From Parvibaculaceae bacterium (lineage in GTDB: Bacteria; Pseudomonadota; Alphaproteobacteria; Parvibaculales; Parvibaculaceae): a stretch of 64,000 nt of DNA. Within the stretch, counting starts at the first letter, position 1. The number at the start of each line of letters is the position of its first letter. Location: positions 2,170,066 through 2,234,065 of the forward strand of contig JAHBYJ010000001.1 of the NCBI GenBank assembly GCA_019636015.1, given 5' to 3'. A program made the position numbers and the translations under genes. The notes below the pieces were generated by a model, which saw nothing but the letters and a program-made list of their open reading frames with translations, was not told the DNA's origin and searched no databases. Positions 46,906-54,105 of this stretch are shown in pieces.

Positions 46906-47691
46906 ATGAAGATCGCGAGTTTCAACGTCAATTCGATCAAGGCCCGCCTGACCAACCTGACGGATTGGCTCAAGGAAGCGACGCCGGACATCGTCTGCCT
47001 TCAGGAACTGAAGTGTCTCGACGAGGCTTTCCCGCGGACCGAGATAGAAGATCTCGGCTATAACATCGCGACGCACGGGCAGAAAACCTATAACGGTGTC
47101 GCCATCCTCTCGAAACTGCCTCTCGAGGACGTGACGCGCGGACTGCCGGGCGACGATGGCGACGATCATGCCCGCTATATCGAGGCGGTCGTCTCGGCAA
47201 ACGGCATGGCGCTTCGCGTTGCCTCCATTTACCTGCCCAATGGCAATCCCGTCGGCACCGACAAGTTCGAATACAAGCTCCGCTGGATGGACCGCCTGAT
47301 CGATCAGGCGGCCAAACTCCTATCCTACGAAGAGCCGCTGGCGCTCGCCGGCGACTACAATGTCATCCCGACGGCTGACGATGTTCACGATCCTGCCGCC
47401 TGGGCAAACGATGCGCTCTTCCGTCCCGAGACACGCGCAAAATTTCGCGAGCTCGTGAATCTCGGCCTGACCGATGCTTTCCGCGCCTGCCACACGGAAG
47501 CCCACCGCTATACATTCTGGGATTATCAGGCAGGCGCCTGGGCCAAGGACAATGGCATCCGCATCGACCACATATTGCTCTCGCCGCAAGCGGCCGACCT
47601 GCTGAAAGGAAGCGACATCGACCGTAATGTTCGTGGCCGCGAGAAACCTTCCGATCACGTGCCGATCTGGGCAGAGCTCGACTTCGGTTGA
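46906..47691 (+). CDS. xth: Exodeoxyribonuclease III
   Basis: A 261-residue exonuclease/AP endonuclease of the EEP family. MKIASFNVNSIKARLTNL is diagnostic, then DIVCLQELKCLDE (metal Glu), NPVGTDKFEYKLRWM, ALAGDYNVIPT and the C-terminal RIDHILLSP and KPSDHVPIWAEL (catalytic His). It repairs abasic sites and 3' blocks. Start ATG 46906; the longer open frame upstream overlaps the PAS gene and is not supported. Confidence 0.95.
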   Translation: MKIASFNVNSIKARLTNLTDWLKEATPDIVCLQELKCLDEAFPRTEIEDLGYNIATHGQKTYNGVAILSKLPLEDVTRGLPGDDGDDHARYIEAVVSANGMALRVASIYLPNGNPVGTDKFEYKLRWMDRLIDQAAKLLSYEEPLALAGDYNVIPTADDVHDPAAWANDALFRPETRAKFRELVNLGLTDAFRACHTEAHRYTFWDYQAGAWAKDNGIRIDHILLSPQAADLLKGSDIDRNVRGREKPSDHVPIWAELDFG

Positions 47692-47735
47692 AAAAAGACA
47701 TGAACCCTGCCGTAAAACCACGCGAGAGAAGCGGC

Positions 47736-48161
47736 ATGAACAAGACAGACGTGACACTTCCCCTGAAGGGCGGCTGCCTCTGCGGCGCCGTCCGCTATGA
47801 AGTGACCGGCGGCATCGAGGGCGCTGCTCATTGCCATTGTCGTATATGTCAGCGCGCGACAGGCGCTCCCGTTGTCCCTTGGTTCACCGTCAAGGGCGGA
47901 CATTTTCGGGTGACCCAGGGCGCGCCCAGACTGCGCAATTCGTCGGAACTTGCCCGGCGAGGCTTCTGCGCGGAATGCGGAACGCAGCTTACCTTCCAGT
48001 ATCTGAAGGACGAGGACCGCAGCATCGATATCACCCTTGCTTCTCTGGACGATCCGGAGGTCATGGCGCCGGAATTTCAGATCTGGGTTGGCTCTCGACC
48101 GTCATGGATGCATGGCTTCGACCGCGATCTTCCGGTCCGCAAGGGAACGACCGAAATCTGA
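47736..48161 (+). CDS. GFA / CENP-V family zinc protein (copy 2)
   Basis: A 141-residue relative of the protein at 5053. Zinc cysteines: GGCLCGAVRYEV, CHCRICQRATGAP and FCAECGTQLTF. The residue pattern between modules differs from copy 1 (PWFTVKGGHFRVT against AVASFPKATVRVK), so substrate specificity may differ. Start ATG 47736 has AGAGAAGCGG just before it; an ATG at 47700 has no ribosome site. It follows xth on the same strand, with 44 bases between. Confidence 0.85.
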   Translation: MNKTDVTLPLKGGCLCGAVRYEVTGGIEGAAHCHCRICQRATGAPVVPWFTVKGGHFRVTQGAPRLRNSSELARRGFCAECGTQLTFQYLKDEDRSIDITLASLDDPEVMAPEFQIWVGSRPSWMHGFDRDLPVRKGTTEI

Positions 48162-48232
48162 CGCCGCCTCATTTGCACCAAGAAATCGAACTACGAGGTC
48201 CTCTCTGCCGCCTCTTGGGAGATGAAATATCC

Positions 48233-49030
48233 ATGGTTCGAGCCGGTCTCGCTTTCTCCATCCTTGCATTCCTCGTACTGCCGCAATCGGCAAAAGCGTC
48301 GTCGGTCATCGATCCCGCCCGCCTTGAGGCGACTTTTGCCGATGCCGGTGTAGAGGGCACGTTCGTTCTCCTTGACTCAAAAAGCGGAGCAACCACATCC
48401 GTAAATCCGGATCGGGTGGACCAGCGCTTCGTCCCAGCTTCGACATTCAAGATCGTGAACAGCCTGATCGCACTCGAGACCGGTGCTGTGTCTAGCGTGA
48501 ACGAAGTTCTGCCCTATGGCGGGCAGCCCCAGCCTTTCGAGCAGTGGGAACGGGACATGAGCATGCGCGATGCAATCGCTGTATCGAATGTGCCTGTCTA
48601 TCAGGGCGTCGCCCGCCGTATCGGCAAGGAACGTATGGCGACGGTGTTGCAGCGCCTCGATTATGGGAATGGCGAGACAGGAGAAGTGATCGATCGCTTC
48701 TGGCTCGACGGCCCTCTCGAAATCAGTGCCGCGGAACAAACAGTTTTCCTGGCCCAACTGGCGGCAGGCACTCTCCCGCTTTCACCTGAGGTTCAACGAT
48801 CCGTCCGGGACATTCTTCTGCTCGAGGAGAAAGATGGCGCGCGCCTCTATGGCAAGACCGGTTGGGATTTTGCGGAAGGCGGCGGCGGGCTTGGCTGGTT
48901 CGTGGGCTGGACAGAAAAGGACGGTGTTGCCCGCAGCTTCGCGCTCAACATCGACATGACAGAAAACGAGCAAGCGTCGATACGCATCCCGCTGGCCAAG
49001 CAACTGCTTGAGCAAACCGGCGCCTGGTAG
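48233..49030 (+). CDS. Class D (OXA-type) beta-lactamase
   Basis: A 265-residue serine beta-lactamase that opens penicillin-type rings in the periplasm. All class D motifs are present in order: STFK at 70-73 (active Ser70, Lys73), SNV at 118-120 (Ser118-x-Val), YGN at 144-146, Trp157 in FWLDGP near the carboxylated lysine, and KTG at 208-210. A signal peptide covers residues 1-22 (LAFLVLPQSAKA cleavage). Length fits OXA enzymes. Start ATG 48233. No insertion sequence, integron or regulator adjoins it, so it looks chromosomal and long resident. Spectrum cannot be told from sequence. Confidence 0.9.
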   Translation: MVRAGLAFSILAFLVLPQSAKASSVIDPARLEATFADAGVEGTFVLLDSKSGATTSVNPDRVDQRFVPASTFKIVNSLIALETGAVSSVNEVLPYGGQPQPFEQWERDMSMRDAIAVSNVPVYQGVARRIGKERMATVLQRLDYGNGETGEVIDRFWLDGPLEISAAEQTVFLAQLAAGTLPLSPEVQRSVRDILLLEEKDGARLYGKTGWDFAEGGGGLGWFVGWTEKDGVARSFALNIDMTENEQASIRIPLAKQLLEQTGAW

Positions 49031-49037
49031 AACCCCG

Positions 49038-50549
49038 CTAAACCCCGAACGGTTCGCCCATGGGCGTCACGCGAAGTCCCTTCCGCAAGCGCCGGAAGGG
49101 CAGCTTCGCGAGATCGGCGATGTTGGGCCCCGGACTTTCGACGACGAGTACCTCGCTCGCCATCGGCCCAAAATCGGCTCGAAAATGCACCGAACTCTTC
49201 ACGACGAGGATACCGAGGCTTCGCGGATCGAGGCCCGTGTGCCGGATCATTTCCTTGTCCGCGCACTGCCCCTTCCTAGAAGCGACTACCACCTGCACAC
49301 CACCCCTGCGGAGCCTCACCGTGGTGCCGAGCGACATACGCGAGCCGCCATAGAAGGGGCCGGTCGCCAGAAACTCGCCATCGGTGATCCGCATCACCTC
49401 GAACTCCGCCTCGATGGACCGCTCGCCCGGCGCGCCGCCGGTCTTTGCCCCGAGCGAGAGCTTCACGCTCGCGCCCTCGCCCGCCTCCGCCGCCCGCGCA
49501 GCGCTTTCGGGATCGAACAGAACCGCGAGACAGGCATTCTGCGCGTCCTGCAATATCAGCTCCGAAAGAATCCCGACCGTATCCCCATTGCCGCCAGCGC
49601 CCGGATTGTCCTGCGTATCGGCGAGAACGACCGGTCCCTTGCCCGGTGCCGAATGCGCAATCGCGTGAGCAACGGCATCGCGCGCGGACCAGAGCTTTTC
49701 GCTGAAATCGGGCTCGGCCTCCCGCGCCGCATCGGCAATGCGCTGCGCCGCTTCCGCAGCTGCGGCCTCCGTTTCGCCATAGGCTATAACGACCGGTCCG
49801 CATTCCGGGATATCGACGGGCGGAAATCCCGTTGTGAAGGATACGCTCGTGACGCGGCCATTGCCGGTGACCCGGCCCTCCGCCTCGGTGACAAGGGCGT
49901 ATAGTTCTGCCGCCGGTTCGATCAGCGTGCATTGCGCTGTCAGCGGTATCAGATAATCGAGACGGCGCATCGCCTTTGCCTGCCGTTGCCCCGATTTCGC
50001 AAGCCTGAGGAGGTGCGCCGCCGCGCGCGCGCCCGTCTCGGCCATATCGACATGCGGATAGGTCCGATAGCCGATCAGCGCATCGGCCTCGGCCACCATC
50101 CGCTCAGTCACATTCGCATGAAGATCGAGTGAGGCCACGAGCGGCACGTCTGGCCCGATGACGGTCCGCACCCGGCGCAATATCTCGCCTTCGCCATCAT
50201 CGAGATGTTCCGTCACCATGGCACCATGGAGATCGAGATAAACGGCGTCGACGGCGCCGGCGGCCTGCAGTTCTTCGATCATCATGCCCATGATGCGCTC
50301 GAACGCGTCTTCTGTGACATGAGCCGATGGCGTGGCCGAGCACCAGACAAGAGGCAGAAGCGTGTTGCCCGCCGACGCCGCGTCGATGAAACCCGAGATG
50401 GGAATGTTCATGCCGCCAAAGGCCGAGAGCAGCCCTTCGCCGCGCTGTAGCGCGGGCCAGGAATCGGCCTGCTCGAACGCCGAGTAATTGGCCTTGGTCG
50501 GCGCAAATGTATTCGTCTCGTGCTGGAAACCGCCAACGGCGATACGCAT
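49038..50549 (-). CDS. M81 family (MlrC/microcystinase-like) metallopeptidase
   Basis: A 503-residue protein of the M81 family, whose model member MlrC cuts the linear microcystin product. It opens MRIAVGGFQHETNTFAPTK, where His-Glu-Thr is probably a metal ligand, followed by VYLDLHGAMVTE, VASLDLHANVTERM and GYRTYPHVDMAETGARA. No signal peptide. Most relatives act on other small amides or peptides; true substrate is unknown. Start ATG 50549. It is convergent with the beta-lactamase gene. Confidence 0.82.
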   Translation of the reverse strand: MRIAVGGFQHETNTFAPTKANYSAFEQADSWPALQRGEGLLSAFGGMNIPISGFIDAASAGNTLLPLVWCSATPSAHVTEDAFERIMGMMIEELQAAGAVDAVYLDLHGAMVTEHLDDGEGEILRRVRTVIGPDVPLVASLDLHANVTERMVAEADALIGYRTYPHVDMAETGARAAAHLLRLAKSGQRQAKAMRRLDYLIPLTAQCTLIEPAAELYALVTEAEGRVTGNGRVTSVSFTTGFPPVDIPECGPVVIAYGETEAAAAEAAQRIADAAREAEPDFSEKLWSARDAVAHAIAHSAPGKGPVVLADTQDNPGAGGNGDTVGILSELILQDAQNACLAVLFDPESAARAAEAGEGASVKLSLGAKTGGAPGERSIEAEFEVMRITDGEFLATGPFYGGSRMSLGTTVRLRRGGVQVVVASRKGQCADKEMIRHTGLDPRSLGILVVKSSVHFRADFGPMASEVLVVESPGPNIADLAKLPFRRLRKGLRVTPMGEPFGV

Positions 50550-50624
50550 GGGCTAGTCCACTTCCCTGTCCGTCATTCCCGCGATGCGGGCACCCGATGA
50601 TGCAGGGCCTATCGCGAAACTCAA

Positions 50625-50716
50625 GTGTCATCCCGGCACTTGTTGCCGGGACCCGATCCACCTCTCCGGCGAGAACGACAACCAGTGGGTCCCGGGAATA
50701 AATCCCGGGATGACAC
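50625..50716. repeat. Palindromic repeat element between M81 and EthD genes
   Basis: An inverted repeat with arms at 50625-50654 (starting GTGTCATCCCGG, ending CCGGGACCC) and 50687-50716 (starting GGGTCCCGGG, ending CCCGGGATGACAC), and a 32-base spacer. Each arm holds its own small hairpin (CCCGG...CCGGG). It is a dispersed-type REP element of a kind common in alphaproteobacteria, different in sequence from the one at 9129. A related half copy, TCATTCCCGCGATGCGGG, precedes it near 50573. Confidence 0.8.
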
Positions 50717-50784
50717 CTTTGGTTTTGGCCATGTACGTAGCAAACTGCAATCAACGAAATTGAACGAACAACCGGGAGGACCAG

Positions 50785-51168
50785 ATGATCAAGCTCACCT
50801 TCTGCCTGACAAGGCTGCCGAACCTCACGCTGGAGGAATTCCAGAACTACTGGTGGAACAAGCATGCGCCGCTGGTCGCGAGCCACCGCAAGGTGCTGCG
50901 TATCGCCCGCTATGTGCAGCTTCACTCCTTCGAGGCATCGCTGTCGGACGGGATCCGCGAAGTGCGCGGCGGCGGGCTCGACAAGGCCCCGGCCATCTAT
51001 GACGGCGTGGCGCAGCTCTGGTGGGAGAGCATGGATGACCTCGCCGCCGCCACCGCGACGCCGGAAGGCATCGCGGCCGGCCGGGAGCTCTACGAGGACG
51101 AGAAGAAATTCATCGACTTCGCCCGCTCGCCGCTCTGGTTCGGCGAGGAGAAAGTCGTTTTTGGTTAA
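50785..51168 (+). CDS. EthD-domain protein
   Basis: A 127-residue ferredoxin-like (dimeric alpha-beta barrel) protein of the EthD family: MIKLTFCLTRLPNLTLEEFQ, then YWWNKHAPLVASHRKVL and AQLWWESMDDLAAATATPEG. EthD-like proteins accompany oxygenases in degradation of ethers and alkanes, though the role here is not defined since no oxygenase gene is beside it. Start ATG 50785 with GGGAGGACCAG as ribosome site. Convergent with the Sel1 protein gene. Confidence 0.82.
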   Translation: MIKLTFCLTRLPNLTLEEFQNYWWNKHAPLVASHRKVLRIARYVQLHSFEASLSDGIREVRGGGLDKAPAIYDGVAQLWWESMDDLAAATATPEGIAAGRELYEDEKKFIDFARSPLWFGEEKVVFG

Positions 51169-51171
51169 ATC

Positions 51172-51924
51172 TCAACTCCCGCCGAAGGCCGACACCCAGG
51201 CATCGGCGCGGCTGCGCGCCTCGTCCTTCTCGCCGCGCTTCATCCAGCCGTCATATCGCTCCATATAGGCATTGGCTTCCGCGCGCTGCGTCTCGTCGCC
51301 ATAGCGGTTAGCGAGCAGGAAATAGGCCCAGCCATCCGCGCGATCGCGCTCGACGCCCTCGCCCTCCATGTAGATGCGGCCAAGCTCGGCAAGGGCCGGA
51401 GCGAAGCGCTTCTTGGACGAGAGGATGAGCCAGCGCAGGCTCTCGGTCCGGTCGGCAGAGGTGCCCCAGCCGCGCCGGTGCATCATGCCGAGGTAATATT
51501 GCGCATCGCCGCGCGCCGCGAGCGCGCCCACCTCGAAGGCCTTGAGCGCGGCCGGATAATTCCGCTTGAGCCCGATTGCCTCATTGTCTTCGAGATAGAG
51601 GAGACCGAGACGGACGGCAGCCTCCGGCTGCCCGCCCCGGGTCGCCTGAAGGTAATATTCATAGGCCTTGGCGTCGGACTGCGGCACGCCCGCACCCTTG
51701 TCATAGAGATTGCCGAGAATCCAGGCCGCCGCGACATGGCCCTGCTTTGCGGCCTCCTCCCACTCCACCACGGCGCCGGGAAGGTCGCCCGCGCGATGTG
51801 CTGCTAGGCCCCGGTCATAGGCGGCTTGGGCCTGCGGGCCCGGCTCGGCAAAGACGGCACCGTTCACGGCAAGCGTGAGGCCAAGAGCGGCGGCAAGGGC
51901 GGCAAGACTTCTGCGGACGGTCAT
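51172..51924 (-). CDS. Secreted Sel1-like (TPR-type) repeat protein
   Basis: A 250-residue protein with a signal peptide (ALAAALGLTLAVNGAVFAEP) and about five Sel1 repeats from residue 35 to 230, for example AAWILGNLYDKGAGVPQSDA and AQYYLGMMHRRGWGTSADRT, ending in a degenerate helical tail. Sel1 repeats mediate protein-protein contacts, often in periplasmic regulatory or assembly tasks. Start ATG 51924; the frame is open far upstream through the opposite-strand dehydrogenase and is not coding there. Confidence 0.85.
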   Translation of the reverse strand: MTVRRSLAALAAALGLTLAVNGAVFAEPGPQAQAAYDRGLAAHRAGDLPGAVVEWEEAAKQGHVAAAWILGNLYDKGAGVPQSDAKAYEYYLQATRGGQPEAAVRLGLLYLEDNEAIGLKRNYPAALKAFEVGALAARGDAQYYLGMMHRRGWGTSADRTESLRWLILSSKKRFAPALAELGRIYMEGEGVERDRADGWAYFLLANRYGDETQRAEANAYMERYDGWMKRGEKDEARSRADAWVSAFGGS

Positions 51925-52119
51925 GGATGCTCCCTGTAGGGCGGAAAGACGCGGGGGCCATTCTGACAGAACAGCCCCGAAACGCATCTTAAATGGCGAA
52001 ATATGGTGAAGCTGTGACCCCTTCCCCGCCTGCCCGAGTTGACCCGGAGGCGGCCACAGGGGAAGATTCCCGCTAACCGGAACGCGAATCCCCAGAAATC
52101 CGGATACAGGGAGAAAGCC

Positions 52120-53208
52120 ATGAAAGCTGCCGTCTTGCGCCAGGTAGGCAAGCCGCTCGAGATCGAGAACGTCAAGATCAACAAGCCGGGTCCCCATGAA
52201 GTGCTGATCCGCACGGCGGCGGCGGGCGTCTGCCACTCGGACCTCCATTTCGTCGAAGGCTCCTACCCCTATCCGCTGCCCGCCGTTCTCGGCCACGAAA
52301 GCGCCGGCGTGGTGGAACAGGTCGGCTCCGAAGTCCGCACGGTGAAGCCGGGCGACCATGTCATCACCTGCCTCTCCGCCTTCTGCGGCCATTGCGAGCA
52401 TTGCCTGACAGGCCACATGTCGCGTTGCGTGAGCCCGGAAACGAAGCGCGGCGCGGGCGAGGAACCGCGTCTCGGCGAAGCGCCCGGCAACATGAACCAG
52501 TTTCTCAACCTCTCCTCCTTCGCGGAGCAGATGCTGATCCACGAACATGCCTGCGTGGCGATCCGCAAGGACATGCCGCTCGACCGGGCGGCGCTGATCG
52601 GCTGTTCGGTGACGACAGGCGTCGGCGCCGTCATCCACACATCGGGTGTACGGCCGGGCGAAACCGTCGCGGTGCTCGGTTGCGGCGGCGTCGGCCTCGC
52701 GGCGATCAATGGCGCGGCAATCGCAGGCGCGGGACGCATCATCGCAGTCGACATGCAGGGCTCGAAGCTGAACCTCGCCAAGCAGTTCGGCGCAACCGAT
52801 GTCGTGGATGCAAAGGCAGGCGATCCCGTGGCGCAGGTCATGGAGCTTACCAACGGCCAAGGCGTCCACCACTCCTTCGAGGCGATCGGCCTCAAGGTCA
52901 CGACCGAACAGGCCTTCCGCATGCTCGGGCGCGGCGGCACGGCAAACGTCATCGGCATGATCCCCGTCGGCGTGAACATCGAACTCCACGGTGCCGACTT
53001 CCTCGGCGAGAAACGCATCCAGGGCTCGATCATGGGTTCGAACCGCTTCCCTGTGGACATGCCCCGCTTCGTCGACTTCTACATGTCCGGCAAGCTGAAG
53101 CTCGACGAGATGATCTCGCGGCGTATCAAGCTCGAACAGGTGAACGAAGCCTTCGACGAATTGAAACGCGGCGAGCTCGCCCGCTCGGTCATCGTCTTCG
53201 ACGCCTGA
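52120..53208 (+). CDS. Zinc-dependent alcohol dehydrogenase (class III-like, COG1062)
   Basis: A 362-residue zinc alcohol dehydrogenase. Catalytic zinc: CHSDLH (Cys) and GHESAG (His); structural zinc: CGHCEHCLTGHMSRC with four Cys; NAD site: VAVLGCGGVGLAAINGA. The overall form matches glutathione-dependent or related aldehyde/alcohol dehydrogenases of COG1062. Substrate unknown. Start ATG 52120, preceded by GGGAGAAAG. The downstream terminator at 53229 indicates a single-gene unit. Confidence 0.9.
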   Translation: MKAAVLRQVGKPLEIENVKINKPGPHEVLIRTAAAGVCHSDLHFVEGSYPYPLPAVLGHESAGVVEQVGSEVRTVKPGDHVITCLSAFCGHCEHCLTGHMSRCVSPETKRGAGEEPRLGEAPGNMNQFLNLSSFAEQMLIHEHACVAIRKDMPLDRAALIGCSVTTGVGAVIHTSGVRPGETVAVLGCGGVGLAAINGAAIAGAGRIIAVDMQGSKLNLAKQFGATDVVDAKAGDPVAQVMELTNGQGVHHSFEAIGLKVTTEQAFRMLGRGGTANVIGMIPVGVNIELHGADFLGEKRIQGSIMGSNRFPVDMPRFVDFYMSGKLKLDEMISRRIKLEQVNEAFDELKRGELARSVIVFDA

Positions 53209-53228
53209 GCAGCGGCTCATAGACATGG

Positions 53229-53254
53229 AAAAGGCGGCCTCCGGGCCGCCTTTT
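53229..53254 (+). terminator. Rho-independent terminator of the alcohol dehydrogenase gene
   Basis: AAAAGGCGGCC (53229-53239) and GGCCGCCTTTT (53244-53254) form an 11-base stem with a TCCG loop and a TTTTCTTT run on the plus strand. Confidence 0.92.
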
Positions 53255-53354
53255 CTTTATGGCGGAATGTGAGGCCCGCTTGGCCGAAAAACGAAGTGCG
53301 GCGCCTTGACGCAGGCGCGGGGAATATCCACTTGTCCTTTGTGTTCAACTGCAC

Positions 53355-53729
53355 ATGAAGGAAACGGCACCAATGCCAACCGCCGCAATGCTGGACGATC
53401 TGCCGAAGGGCGCGTGGATCGCGATGATGGTGATCGGCTTCATCGTCTTCTGGCCGATCGGGCTCGCCCTTCTCTTCTACATGATCTGGAGCGGAAAAAT
53501 GCAGGGATGGAAACGCGACGGCCTGCATGGCTGCGCATCGCAATTTCGCAGTCACCGCCGGTCGAGCGGCAACACCGCCTTCGACAGCTATCGGGACGAC
53601 ATGCTGAAAAAGCTCGAAGAGGAACAGAAAGCCTTCGGTGAATTCATGGAGCGCCTGCGCCGCGCGAAGGACCAGCAGGAATTCGATCAGTTCATGAACG
53701 AACGCCGCGCCGGCGAAACCCCGAACTGA
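53355..53729 (+). CDS. DUF2852 family membrane protein
   Basis: A 124-residue protein with one span (MVIGFIVFWPIGLALLFYMI), a polar middle, and a C-terminal motif FDSYRDDMLKKLEEEQKAFG, then RRAKDQQEFDQFMNERR, which is the DUF2852 signature. Found mainly in alphaproteobacteria; function unknown. Start ATG 53355, with an ATG 18 bases further as alternative. It is monocistronic: terminator hairpins lie both before (53229) and after (53751). Confidence 0.85.
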   Translation: MKETAPMPTAAMLDDLPKGAWIAMMVIGFIVFWPIGLALLFYMIWSGKMQGWKRDGLHGCASQFRSHRRSSGNTAFDSYRDDMLKKLEEEQKAFGEFMERLRRAKDQQEFDQFMNERRAGETPN

Positions 53730-53750
53730 GGCCAGACAGCCAGATAAGCG

Positions 53751-53779
53751 AAAGGCGGCTCGCAGGAGCCGCCTTTTTT
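53751..53779 (+). terminator. Rho-independent terminator of the DUF2852 gene
   Basis: AAAGGCGGCTC (53751-53761) and GAGCCGCCTTT (53766-53776) pair around a GCAG loop, followed by six T residues at 53774-53779. Confidence 0.93.
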
Positions 53780-53862
53780 GTGCGCCACGCCTCGCCCGTC
53801 GTTTGGAACTTCAGTCACACCAGCGCGTTTATGATCGCGTAACGGACATGAAAGGACGCCCT

Positions 53863-54102
53863 GTGAGCGAAACCGTAATTTTGCTCGATCCGCTCGGCCT
53901 CATCATTCTGGCGCTGATACTGATCGTCCTGTTACCGATCGCATTGTGGCTGGGCATCACGCTGCTCTGGGTCGGCGCCGGATTTCTCGCCGGCACCTTC
54001 ATCTACTTCCTCATTCTCTATCTGACAGGCATACCGCTGCTCGCCATCGCCGCCGGCATCGCCACGGCAATCATGATCTGGGGGGCGCTGCTGCGAGGCT
54101 AG
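53863..54102 (+). CDS. Small two-span membrane protein
   Basis: A 79-residue protein of almost entirely hydrophobic residues with two or three likely membrane spans (DPLGLIILALILIVLLPIAL, then LLWVGAGFLAGTFIYFLILY and LLAIAAGIATAIMIWGALL). No family recognised. The start is GTG 53863 with AAAGGA six bases before it; upstream frames lack a site. Probably a small membrane or toxin-like protein, though nothing in the surroundings points to a toxin pair. The valS stop is four bases away on the other strand. Confidence 0.55.
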   Translation: MSETVILLDPLGLIILALILIVLLPIALWLGITLLWVGAGFLAGTFIYFLILYLTGIPLLAIAAGIATAIMIWGALLRG

Positions 54103-54105
54103 GGC

